From Firmicutes bacterium CAG:884 (GTDB taxonomy: Bacteria > Bacillota_I > Bacilli_A > RF39 > UBA660): a DNA stretch of 19,024 bases. Every line of letters starts with the position of its first letter. Position 1 is the first letter of the stretch. The notes beneath the pieces are model-generated. The model ran no database searches. It had not been told where the DNA came from and saw only the letters and a program-made list of their open reading frames with translations. The stretch covers positions 1-19,024 of the forward strand of contig HF993306.1 of the NCBI GenBank assembly GCA_000433875.1, read 5' to 3'. Below are positions 7,677 to 14,403 of the stretch, piece after piece. Both the position numbers and the translations under genes were made by a program.

Positions 7677-7683
7677 AGGAGGT
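7677..7683 (+). promoter_or_regulatory. Ribosome binding site that sets the fmt start
   Basis: AGGAGGT lies six bases before ATG 7690. It rules out the in-frame GTG at 7660, which would place the ribosome site inside the coding region. Confidence 0.85.
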
Positions 7684-7689
7684 AAAAAA

Positions 7690-8610
7690 ATGAAATTAAA
7701 AATAGTATTTATGGGAACACCAGACTTTAGCGTTCCTATATTAGAAGCCTTAATCGAAAATTATGATGTAATAAGCGTTGTAACACAACCAGATAGAATA
7801 TCAGGGAAAAAAATACTTGAGCCAGCTATTAAAAAAGTTGCATTAAAACATAATATAAAAGTATTCCAACCAGTAAAAATAAGAAAAGAATATGAAGAAA
7901 TAGTTAATTTAAAACCAGATATGATAGTAACTTGCGCTTATGGTCAACTTATACCAAAAGCCTTACTTGAATGCGCGAAATATGGTTCCATTAACGTTCA
8001 CGCCTCCTTATTACCAAAACTAAGAGGCGGTGCACCAATTCATCACGCTATAATTGATGGTTATGATAAAACTGGTATTACTATAATGTATATGAATGAT
8101 AAAATGGATGAAGGCGATATTATTTCATATAAAGAAACTATTATTGATGATAAAGATACTTTAGGATCATTACACGATAGATTATCATTAATTGGCCGTG
8201 ATCTATTAATAGAAACAATCCCCAATATTGTAAATGGTAATATAAATGTAATAAAACAAAATAATGAAGAAGCAACTTATGGCTATAACGTCACAAGAGA
8301 AGATGAAAAAATTGATTTCAATAAAAAAGCCAGAGAAGTTTTTAATCTAATCAGGGGCCTTAATCCTCATCCGGGAGCTTATACAATATTTAATGGTAAA
8401 ATATTAAAAGTATGGGATAGTAGAGTACTAGATAACCATTATGAAGAACCATCTAAAATTGTTAAACTATATGAAGATGGAATAGGTGTTTCTTGTATAG
8501 ACGGTGAAATCGTTTTAAAGGAAGTTCAACTTGAAGGTAAAAAAAGACAAAGCGCTAAAGACTTTATTAATGGCCATAAAAATGAACTAATTGGAAGTAT
8601 TTTAAAATGA
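7690..8610 (+). CDS. fmt: Methionyl-tRNA formyltransferase
   Basis: Transfers the formyl group from 10-formyltetrahydrofolate to initiator Met-tRNA. The start is ATG 7690 (306 aa, normal for the family). The N-terminal formyltransferase domain opens with IVFMGTPDFSVP. The catalytic loop is NVHASLLPKLRGGAP with N102 and H104, and D143 in MDEGD is the matching catalytic Asp (counterparts of N106, H108 and D144 of the E. coli enzyme). The C-terminal OB-like tRNA-binding domain (about 200-306) includes RGLNPHPGAYT. The gene follows priA, as in many Firmicutes, but no peptide deformylase gene lies beside it. Its TGA stop overlaps the next start as ATGA, so it heads a tightly coupled six-gene operon. 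Confidence 0.97.
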   Translation: MKLKIVFMGTPDFSVPILEALIENYDVISVVTQPDRISGKKILEPAIKKVALKHNIKVFQPVKIRKEYEEIVNLKPDMIVTCAYGQLIPKALLECAKYGSINVHASLLPKLRGGAPIHHAIIDGYDKTGITIMYMNDKMDEGDIISYKETIIDDKDTLGSLHDRLSLIGRDLLIETIPNIVNGNINVIKQNNEEATYGYNVTREDEKIDFNKKAREVFNLIRGLNPHPGAYTIFNGKILKVWDSRVLDNHYEEPSKIVKLYEDGIGVSCIDGEIVLKEVQLEGKKRQSAKDFINGHKNELIGSILK

Positions 8611-9086
8611 AAGAAAAACTAAAAATAATATTGAGTAACACACAAATGCGAAGTCTTTTATATCTAATATTAGGATTTTTAGGAATATTTATTTTGTTCT
8701 TAATATATAATCCCAAATTTGAACATCGCAGGTTTAATGATATAGTAGATGAAGAAAATGTTAAAACACTAAAAGATGATTATAAAGATATTTTAAAAAC
8801 CTTTAGTACAAACGGAACCTATAATTATACAATCTATTATAATGATTATATAGTCTCAGGTTATAGTATAGCAAATACCTTTTATGATGATATTTTAGTA
8901 GATGAAATAAAAGAATATGAAGAAAAAGTCAAACCAAACATTTTATATGAAAGAATCAAAGATAAAGAATATATAAAAGAAGAAAATGAATATAAATATG
9001 ATTTGGACAAAATTACAATCGTAATAGAAAATAAAAAAGTAAAAAAAATAATTTATGATGATTTTATAATTGAATATGGAGGATAG
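8607..9086 (+). CDS. Single-pass membrane protein with an extracellular domain, 159 aa
   Basis: Not recognised. It has a short basic N terminus, one hydrophobic helix (about residues 16-36, LLYLILGFLGIFILFLIY), and then a highly charged domain rich in Asp, Glu, Lys and Tyr that would face outward. There is no lipobox Cys and no sortase motif, so it is likely an uncleaved signal-anchor protein. The strand-rich C-terminal part (about 60-155) contains YNYTIYYNDYIVSGYS and ends in YGG. It overlaps fmt by four bases (ATGA), and its last codons supply the GGAGG for the next gene. Such coupling shows co-expression with fmt and ruvAB but does not reveal a function. Confidence 0.85.
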   Translation: MKEKLKIILSNTQMRSLLYLILGFLGIFILFLIYNPKFEHRRFNDIVDEENVKTLKDDYKDILKTFSTNGTYNYTIYYNDYIVSGYSIANTFYDDILVDEIKEYEEKVKPNILYERIKDKEYIKEENEYKYDLDKITIVIENKKVKKIIYDDFIIEYGG

Positions 9087-9088
9087 AT

Positions 9089-9403
9089 ATGTTAGATTTA
9101 ATAATTATAATTGCAGTAATAGTAATTGCTTGTTTCTTTTTAAGGGGATTTAAAAGAATTGTATATTTTATATGTGCCTTTGATATTTTACTTAGAGTAT
9201 TAAATGCCATCGCTAGTTTTTATGGTAAATATTTAGGCAATTTTGCATCATTCGTTGCAAAATATATCCCAGCATCATTACCAAACGTTATTGACCATTA
9301 TACAAATGGTACATTAACACTTATATTAATGGGTATATATATAATTTTATTTGCAATCTTTGAATATTATATTTTAGTTTATATGATTAAAACAAAAAGG
9401 TGA
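9089..9403 (+). CDS. Small three-pass membrane protein, 104 aa
   Basis: Not recognised. The start at ATG 9089 is supported by GGAGG, which lies in the end of the previous gene. Hydrophobic segments are visible at about 2-18, 25-45 and 76-98, with the basic loop FLRGFKR after the first. That loop and the size give a faint resemblance to the N-terminal part of CvpA-like proteins, but the protein is too short for a full CvpA and I do not assign it. It sits two bases after the preceding membrane protein and three before ruvA, so the two unknown membrane proteins may work together at the envelope. Confidence 0.8.
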   Translation: MLDLIIIIAVIVIACFFLRGFKRIVYFICAFDILLRVLNAIASFYGKYLGNFASFVAKYIPASLPNVIDHYTNGTLTLILMGIYIILFAIFEYYILVYMIKTKR

Positions 9404-9406
9404 TTT

Positions 9407-9958
9407 ATGTACGATTTTATAAGTGGACGAATAGACAGTATATATTCAACATATGTTGTTTTAGAAAATAATGGAATAGGGTATAAAATATATACCCCTA
9501 ATCCATATGTTTTCAAAGAAAATGATAATGTAAAAATATATGTCTATGAGTATGTTAGAGAAGATGAAATAAGTTTATATGGCTTTAAAAATTTAGAAGA
9601 GCGTGAAATGTTTTTGAAACTTATTGATGTAAAAGGACTAGGATGTAAAATGGCCCTTCCAATGCTAGGCTTAGGATCTGTTAATGGATTAGTTGATGCA
9701 ATTGAAAGAGAAAATATTTTGTACCTTAAAAAGTTTCCTAAAATAGGCGATAAAGTAGCTCGTCAAATTATTTTAGACCTAAAAGGAAAACTTGTTATGA
9801 CAAAAGAAGAAAAAAAATCCAATGAAGAATTAGAAGAAGCCTTAAAAGGACTTGGATATAAAGCAGTAGATATAAATAAAGTAATTAAAGAAGTAGATAA
9901 TTCTAAACCAATCGGTGAACAAATAAAAGATGCTTTAAAATTACTACTCAAAAAATGA
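9407..9958 (+). CDS. ruvA: Holliday junction branch migration protein RuvA
   Basis: RuvA tetramers bind Holliday junctions and load the RuvB motor. The start is ATG 9407 behind AGGTGA, giving 183 aa, at the short end for the family. Domain I (about 1-62) opens with MYDFISGRID and carries the acidic pin at E52/D53 before the conserved LYGF. Domain II has two helix-hairpin-helix motifs, VKGLGCKMAL (about 74-83) and FPKIGDKVARQI (about 109-120). A short charged linker leads to the RuvB-binding domain III (about 138-183), with ALKGLGYKAVDI. It is followed by ruvB after 15 bases, the standard order. Confidence 0.96.
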   Translation: MYDFISGRIDSIYSTYVVLENNGIGYKIYTPNPYVFKENDNVKIYVYEYVREDEISLYGFKNLEEREMFLKLIDVKGLGCKMALPMLGLGSVNGLVDAIERENILYLKKFPKIGDKVARQIILDLKGKLVMTKEEKKSNEELEEALKGLGYKAVDINKVIKEVDNSKPIGEQIKDALKLLLKK

Positions 9959-9973
9959 AAGTAGGGGGATTAA

Positions 9974-10963
9974 ATGAATGATGTCTTAAATGGTGAAAGA
10001 CTAGAAAATGAAATTGAAAGTGAAAATATAAGACCACAATCAATTGATGAATATATTGGTCAAAGTGAAGTAAAAGAAAACTTAAAAATTTTTATAAAAG
10101 CAGCCAAAATGCGTGGGGAACCATTAGATCATACACTTTTATATGGTCCTCCAGGATTAGGTAAAACAACTCTTGCTAATATTATTGCAAACGAACTTGG
10201 AAGTAATATAAAAACAGCAAGTGGACCAGCTATTGAAAAAACCGGAGACTTAGCAGCTGTTTTATCAACTCTAGAACAAGGGGATGTTCTATTTATTGAT
10301 GAAATCCATAGAATACCTAGATTCGTTGAAGAAATCTTATATTCAGCAATGGAAGACTTTACAATAGATATAGTAGTTGGAACTGATAGCACTAGTAGAT
10401 CAATAAAAATTGATTTGCCGCCCTTTACATTAGTTGGTGCAACTACAAGAGCAGGCGATCTAACAGGACCATTAAGAGATAGATTTGGAATTGTCAGTAA
10501 ACTTAATTATTACACAATTGAAGAACTTAAAAACATTGTTAAAAGAACATCAAGAGTTTTAGATTATGAAATTAGTGATGATGCTGCACTTGAAATCGCC
10601 CGTAGAAGTAGAGGAACACCAAGAATCGCTAATAGACTCTTTAAAAGAGTTCGTGACTATGCTTGTGTTATGGAAAACGATGTAATAAGCTATGATGTTG
10701 CATCATATGCTTTAGATAGATTAAAGGTAGATAAAGAAGGATTAGATGAAACGGACTATAATTTACTTAAAGCAATAATTGAAAGATTTAATGGTGGACC
10801 AGTTGGAATAGAAGCTATAAGCTCATCAATTGGTGAAGAACAAACTACCATTGAAGATGTATATGAACCATATCTTTTACAAAATGGCTTTTTAAAAAGA
10901 ACTCCAAGAGGAAGAATGGTTACAGAAAAAGCTTATGAGCATTTAGGAATAAGAAAGGATTAA
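9974..10963 (+). CDS. ruvB: Holliday junction branch migration DNA helicase RuvB
   Basis: AAA+ ATPase ring that drives branch migration with RuvA and, in Firmicutes, cooperates with RecU. ATG 9974 follows a GGGGG ribosome site; 329 aa matches the family. Motifs: Walker A GPPGLGKT (58-65), Walker B DEIH (109-112), the sensor-1 region GATTRAGDL, the arginine finger in LRDRFG, and sensor 2 in RSRGTPRIANR. The C-terminal winged helix (about 255-329) includes GGPVGIEAI and TPRGRMVT. All catalytic positions that I can check are intact. The stop is two bases from the start of galE, so galE is translated from the same message. Confidence 0.98.
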   Translation: MNDVLNGERLENEIESENIRPQSIDEYIGQSEVKENLKIFIKAAKMRGEPLDHTLLYGPPGLGKTTLANIIANELGSNIKTASGPAIEKTGDLAAVLSTLEQGDVLFIDEIHRIPRFVEEILYSAMEDFTIDIVVGTDSTSRSIKIDLPPFTLVGATTRAGDLTGPLRDRFGIVSKLNYYTIEELKNIVKRTSRVLDYEISDDAALEIARRSRGTPRIANRLFKRVRDYACVMENDVISYDVASYALDRLKVDKEGLDETDYNLLKAIIERFNGGPVGIEAISSSIGEEQTTIEDVYEPYLLQNGFLKRTPRGRMVTEKAYEHLGIRKD

Positions 10964-10965
10964 TT

Positions 10966-11961
10966 ATGAAAGTATTACTTACAGGTTCTTGTGGTTACAT
11001 AGGAAGCCACACCTTAGTTGAATTATTAGATAGAGGCTATGAAGTAGTTGGTATAGATAATTTTTCAAACTCAAAAAGAGAAGTTATTGATAATATTAAG
11101 AAAATAACAGGGAAAGATTTTGTCTTTTATGAAGGCGATGTATGTGATAAAACTATTTTAGAAAAAATATTTAATGAAAATAAAATTGATATTGTTATTC
11201 ATTTTGCCGGTTATAAAGCAGTTGGTGAAAGTACATTAAAACCATTAATGTATTACCGCAATAATATTGATAGCACGTTATCATTACTTGAAGTAATGGA
11301 TGAATATAATTGTCATAATTTTATATTTTCATCAAGTGCAACAGTTTATGGAAAACCTCATACATTACCTATAAAAGAAAATTTTCCTTTAAGTACAACT
11401 AACCCTTATGGAACAACTAAATTAACTATTGAATATATTTTAAAAGATTTATATAAATCAAATAATGATTGGAATATTGTTATTTTAAGATATTTTAATC
11501 CAGTTGGAGCTCATAAGAGTGGCTTAATCGGTGAAAATCCAAATGGTATACCAAATAATTTAATGCCTTATATTGTTAAGGTTGCAAACAAAGAATATGA
11601 TCATTTAAATGTCTTTGGAAATGACTATGATACTCCTGATGGAACAGGTGTAAGAGATTATATTCATGTTGTTGATCTAGCAGTTGGTCATATTAAAGCA
11701 ATCGATGATATTTTAAATAATTGTGGACTCGATATATTTAATTTAGGAACAGGTAATGGTTATAGTGTTTTAGATATTGTAAATTCATTTGAAAAAGTAA
11801 ATAATGTTGAAGTTCCTTATGAAATAAAACCAAGAAGAGATGGCGATATTGATGCTTGCTATGCAGATCCTACATATGCTTATGAAAAACTAGGATTTAA
11901 AGCAAGTCATAGTCTTGATGATATGTGTAAAGATTCATATAATTATGTAAACAAAAAATAA
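10966..11961 (+). CDS. galE: UDP-glucose 4-epimerase
   Basis: NAD-dependent short-chain dehydrogenase-type enzyme that interconverts UDP-glucose and UDP-galactose (some homologues also act on the GlcNAc/GalNAc pair), feeding envelope polysaccharide and galactose use. The start is ATG 10966 behind AAAGGAT; 331 aa is normal. The nucleotide-binding motif GSCGYIG lies near the N terminus. The catalytic Ser is within SSSATVYG (S124) and the YxxxK pair is Y148/K152 in NPYGTTK. Also diagnostic are LRYFNPVGAH and GVRDYIHVVDLA. No other galactose genes are nearby. Its position as the last gene of a fmt-ruvAB operon is uncommon in my knowledge of the family. Confidence 0.95.
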   Translation: MKVLLTGSCGYIGSHTLVELLDRGYEVVGIDNFSNSKREVIDNIKKITGKDFVFYEGDVCDKTILEKIFNENKIDIVIHFAGYKAVGESTLKPLMYYRNNIDSTLSLLEVMDEYNCHNFIFSSSATVYGKPHTLPIKENFPLSTTNPYGTTKLTIEYILKDLYKSNNDWNIVILRYFNPVGAHKSGLIGENPNGIPNNLMPYIVKVANKEYDHLNVFGNDYDTPDGTGVRDYIHVVDLAVGHIKAIDDILNNCGLDIFNLGTGNGYSVLDIVNSFEKVNNVEVPYEIKPRRDGDIDACYADPTYAYEKLGFKASHSLDDMCKDSYNYVNKK

Positions 11962-11982
11962 CAAATTTTATCTGTTTTTTTA
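11954..11982 (+). terminator. Possible weak terminator after galE
   Basis: An AACA...TGTT pairing, flanked by an A run (with one bulge) and a T run, surrounds the loop AATTTTATC and ends in seven T residues. The stem has few G-C pairs, so the call is tentative. Confidence 0.35.
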
Positions 11983-12014
11983 AGATAATATTGTTTTTAT
12001 AAATAAAAAATGGT

Positions 12015-12025
12015 AATATTATAAT
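12015..12025 (+). promoter_or_regulatory. -10 region of the DUF285 surface-protein gene
   Basis: TATAAT at 12020-12025 ends 13 bases before the ATG at 12039. The adjoining AATATTAT (12015-12022) is inverted relative to ATAATATT at 11985-11992, giving an 8-bp dyad that overlaps the -10 box. No clear -35 is present. Confidence 0.45.
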
Positions 12026-12038
12026 TGAGGATGATAAA

Positions 12039-13628
12039 ATGAAGAAGAAAGTATTAGTGTTTTCAATTTTATGTTTATTGTTTATTACAATAAATTATAC
12101 ATATTCCAGTTTTCAAAATACAATTGTTGGTAATATAAGTGCAACAAGTAATAACTGGCGCTTTGCAGTTAATGTTACAAATGGAATAAAAGAAAACGAT
12201 TATTTTAAAGTACCTATAGGTGGAACTAGCGGATCATTTAGTGTTACTTTAAATACTACCAATAGTTCAAATAATGTTAAATATAGTATTGAATTAAGTG
12301 GTTATAATTTACCAAGTGATATTAAATATTACAAAGATAGTAGTTATAGCACTTTAATAAGTAATAATTTATATAGTGATACAATTAATAAAAATACAAG
12401 TAAAACTATTACTATATATTATAAATCAAGTAGTACAATAAGTGGATATGTTTATGTAAAAGTAAAAGGAAATGTATCTGCCGGAAGTACACTTGCAATG
12501 ATGAAAAATGGAATAAGTTATAATGGTAGTGATTATACAACAACTTCATTTTGGAGATATCGAACATCCATATATTCTATAAAATTTACAAATAACTTTG
12601 GAAGTAAACCAAGTAATTGTAACGAGAGTAATAAATGTTGGGATATATCATATGAAGATAATCAAACAAATAAAGTATATGCTTGGATGTATACAAACGG
12701 AACTGATAGTAATGGTAATACAAGATATAATTTGATGATAGCAAGTACAGAAAAAATATATTTTCCATATGATGCATCAAATATGTTTCGCGGATTTACA
12801 CAGTTAAATGACATCACATTTAGTACCGATGTAGATACTTCACTAACAACAAATATGAGTGATTTGTTTAGAGATGATAAAGCACTATCAACACTAGATG
12901 TTAGCAAACTTGATACATCAAATGTAAAGAATCTAAGTTATGTTTTTTATAATTGTTCTAGCTTGAAAACAATTGATTTGAGTAATTTTAATACATCAAA
13001 AGCGACAACTCTTGCCTATTTATTTTATGGTTGTTCACTATTATCAGCAATTGATGTAAGCAAATTTGATACATCAAATACAACCGATATAGGGGCAATG
13101 TTTTATAATTGTTCAAAGATTACATCATTAAGTTTGAGTAATTTTAATACATCCAAAGTAACAAATATGTATGGGTTATTCAATGGTTGTTCATCATTAA
13201 CAAGTCTGGATTTAAGTAAGTTTGATACATCAAATGTTGGTTTTATGGGGTCAATGTTTGAGCGTTGCACATCATTAACAACCCTTGATTTAAGTAAATT
13301 TAAAACAACTAAACTTAAAAGTGTTTTCAGTATGTTTTCGGGATGCACAAAATTAAAAACATTAAATATCAGTAATTTTGACTTTTCGAGTGTATTGTAT
13401 ACACAAATGATGTTTTCAAATTGTTCTTCTCTTACAACTACACTTAATTTCAATGCAACTAGTAACACAAGCGTTTCTAATTATAGTCAAATGTTTTATG
13501 CAGCAGCAACTGCAAGTGGTGCTAAAATAACAGTCAATTACAAAAGTTCATCAAGTACATTGGTAGATAATATGATTGCAACTAAATCATATAATAGTAA
13601 TGTTGTAAAAGGAAGTATAATTTCATAA
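12039..13628 (+). CDS. Secreted BspA-like DUF285 leucine-rich-repeat surface protein
   Basis: A 529-aa secreted protein starting at ATG 12039 behind GAGG. The leader (residues 1-27) is a SipW-type signal peptide: basic start, hydrophobic core, TYSSF near the cleavage site. Residues about 28-150 look like the beta-sandwich seen with SipW-type leaders, including TSGSFSVTL and VKYSIELSGY. A spacer with SFWRYRTSIYSIKF precedes the repeats. Residues 260-467 are eight exact 26-aa DUF285-type repeats of the form LDLSKFDTSN, then MF and CSSL. The tail ends LVDNMIATKS and NVVKG, as in the partial gene at the left edge. There is no LPxTG motif, membrane tail or Cys lipobox. DUF285/BspA-like proteins are commonly surface adhesins; binding partners cannot be read from sequence. 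Its own promoter and a strong terminator make it monocistronic. Confidence 0.92.
   Translation: MKKKVLVFSILCLLFITINYTYSSFQNTIVGNISATSNNWRFAVNVTNGIKENDYFKVPIGGTSGSFSVTLNTTNSSNNVKYSIELSGYNLPSDIKYYKDSSYSTLISNNLYSDTINKNTSKTITIYYKSSSTISGYVYVKVKGNVSAGSTLAMMKNGISYNGSDYTTTSFWRYRTSIYSIKFTNNFGSKPSNCNESNKCWDISYEDNQTNKVYAWMYTNGTDSNGNTRYNLMIASTEKIYFPYDASNMFRGFTQLNDITFSTDVDTSLTTNMSDLFRDDKALSTLDVSKLDTSNVKNLSYVFYNCSSLKTIDLSNFNTSKATTLAYLFYGCSLLSAIDVSKFDTSNTTDIGAMFYNCSKITSLSLSNFNTSKVTNMYGLFNGCSSLTSLDLSKFDTSNVGFMGSMFERCTSLTTLDLSKFKTTKLKSVFSMFSGCTKLKTLNISNFDFSSVLYTQMMFSNCSSLTTTLNFNATSNTSVSNYSQMFYAAATASGAKITVNYKSSSSTLVDNMIATKSYNSNVVKGSIIS
12816..13439 (+). repeat. Eight tandem 78-bp coding repeats (DUF285 units)
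   Basis: The conserved Asp codon position recurs every 78 bases at 12897, 12975, 13053, 13131, 13209, 13287 and 13365, with one divergent unit before the first. Units are diverged in DNA but in perfect register, with no indels. Units 2, 4 and 6 share an SK-x-DTSN form while units 3 and 5 share SNFNTSK. Confidence 0.85.
13556..13590 (+). repeat. Copy 2 of the 35-nt surface-protein tail repeat
   Basis: Matches 151-185 at 34 of 35 bases in the same orientation. It encodes TLVDNMIATKS near the C terminus of the DUF285 protein. Confidence 0.85.
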
Positions 13629-13634
13629 AAAATT

Positions 13635-13664
13635 AAATCACACTAATTTAAGTGTGATTTTTAA
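13635..13664 (+). terminator. Rho-independent terminator of the surface-protein gene
   Basis: AAATCACACT (13635-13644) pairs perfectly with AGTGTGATTT (13651-13660) around the loop AATTTA and continues into a T-rich run. Confidence 0.85.
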
Positions 13665-13676
13665 TTGATAAAATTA

Positions 13677-13705
13677 TTTGCATTTTTCTAAAATATGTGT
13701 ATAAT
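13677..13705 (+). promoter_or_regulatory. Promoter of the 203-aa membrane protein gene
   Basis: TTTGCA (13677-13682), a 17-base spacer and a perfect TATAAT (13700-13705). The start codon lies 23 bases downstream, with GAGGTGA between. Confidence 0.6.
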
Positions 13706-13728
13706 ATAAAGTACTTTGAGGTGAAACT

Positions 13729-14340
13729 ATGAAAATTATGACGGCTATTTCTATAATACTTATAGATACATTATTAGCTCTATTAGCGTTTAATTTCCCA
13801 ATTCCATTCTTTTTATCAATTATTTTATCTAATATATTAAATCTATCCGCGCATATTGGTTCAAGAATAAGAGCCTATAAATTAGGATATGCAATTTGTA
13901 AACCAGTCGAAGAAAAAGTTTTGCACGGAGTATTTATTATCTCATCAGTATTACCAGTTATCAATGTTATATTTGCATCAATCAACTATTTTATGGCATT
14001 TACCGACAATGAAAACAAGTTCTTAATTTATAATCCTAATAGACTTGTACCATATAAAGATGCAATCAAAGAATATGATCCAGCAAATGCCAATAAAAAA
14101 TATAAAAGTATTCAAGCTGTAGAAAATGAAGATGAAATAGAAATAGAATACCAAGATATAAATAAAGAAGAATACGAATTATCTAAAAAAATGATTGACG
14201 CAGAAGAATTAGTAGATGAAATAATGATGAACGCAAGTTTAAGTAATAAAGAAAAAGAAGAATTATTGAAAGAATTAAGAACAAAAGTATTATTTAATAG
14301 AAAATTAACATCTAAAAAAATCAAAAAATTGATTAAATAG
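13729..14340 (+). CDS. Membrane protein with charged cytoplasmic C-terminal tail, 203 aa
   Basis: Not recognised. ATG 13729 follows GAGGTGA. The N-terminal half has about three hydrophobic segments (about 4-22, 24-42 and 66-92), with the basic loop SRIRAYKLGY between the second and third, which suggests that loop is cytoplasmic. The C-terminal half (about 95-203) is hydrophilic: first very acidic (EDEIEIEYQDINKEEYEL), then helical with heptad-like Leu/Ile spacing, ending in a basic tail KKIKKLIK. This acidic-to-basic layout could support self-association or membrane contact, but that is guesswork. It has its own promoter and terminator, so it is monocistronic between the surface-protein gene and tex. 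Confidence 0.85.
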   Translation: MKIMTAISIILIDTLLALLAFNFPIPFFLSIILSNILNLSAHIGSRIRAYKLGYAICKPVEEKVLHGVFIISSVLPVINVIFASINYFMAFTDNENKFLIYNPNRLVPYKDAIKEYDPANANKKYKSIQAVENEDEIEIEYQDINKEEYELSKKMIDAEELVDEIMMNASLSNKEKEELLKELRTKVLFNRKLTSKKIKKLIK

Positions 14341-14360
14341 ACTAAAGGTCTATTTTTTTT
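14335..14360 (+). terminator. Rho-independent terminator overlapping the stop of the 203-aa gene
   Basis: AAATAGAC (14335-14342) pairs with GTCTATTT (14348-14355) around TAAAG and runs into a T tract to 14360. The left stem arm contains the last Lys codon and the TAG stop. The T tract directly abuts the -35 box of the tex promoter. Confidence 0.85.
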
Positions 14361-14387
14361 GACTTTAATCTCTATTTTTGATAAAAT
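14359..14387 (+). promoter_or_regulatory. Strong promoter of tex
   Basis: TTGACT (14359-14364), a 17-base spacer and TAAAAT (14382-14387) with an extended -10 TG at 14379-14380. It is the best promoter match in the window. Its first two bases are part of the preceding terminator T tract. Confidence 0.75.
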
Positions 14388-14392
14388 GTAAT

Positions 14393-14399
14393 AGGTGAT
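14393..14399 (+). promoter_or_regulatory. Ribosome binding site that sets the tex GTG start
   Basis: AGGTGAT precedes GTG 14404 by four bases. The upstream GTG at 14395 is in frame but is part of this site. Confidence 0.65.
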
Positions 14400-14403
14400 A
14401 AAT

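Noticed and set aside
12816..13439. Regular repeats as a possible CRISPR array
   Set aside because: The 78-bp units are continuous, in reading frame and encode DUF285 leucine-rich repeats; there are no identical repeats separated by unique spacers.
13103..13468. Open frame of 121 codons antisense to the DUF285 repeats, and others like it (for example 12662-12907 and 16077-16400)
   Set aside because: They lie fully inside strong coding regions on the opposite strand, have no ribosome site or family likeness, and arise from the regular codon pattern of the sense gene.
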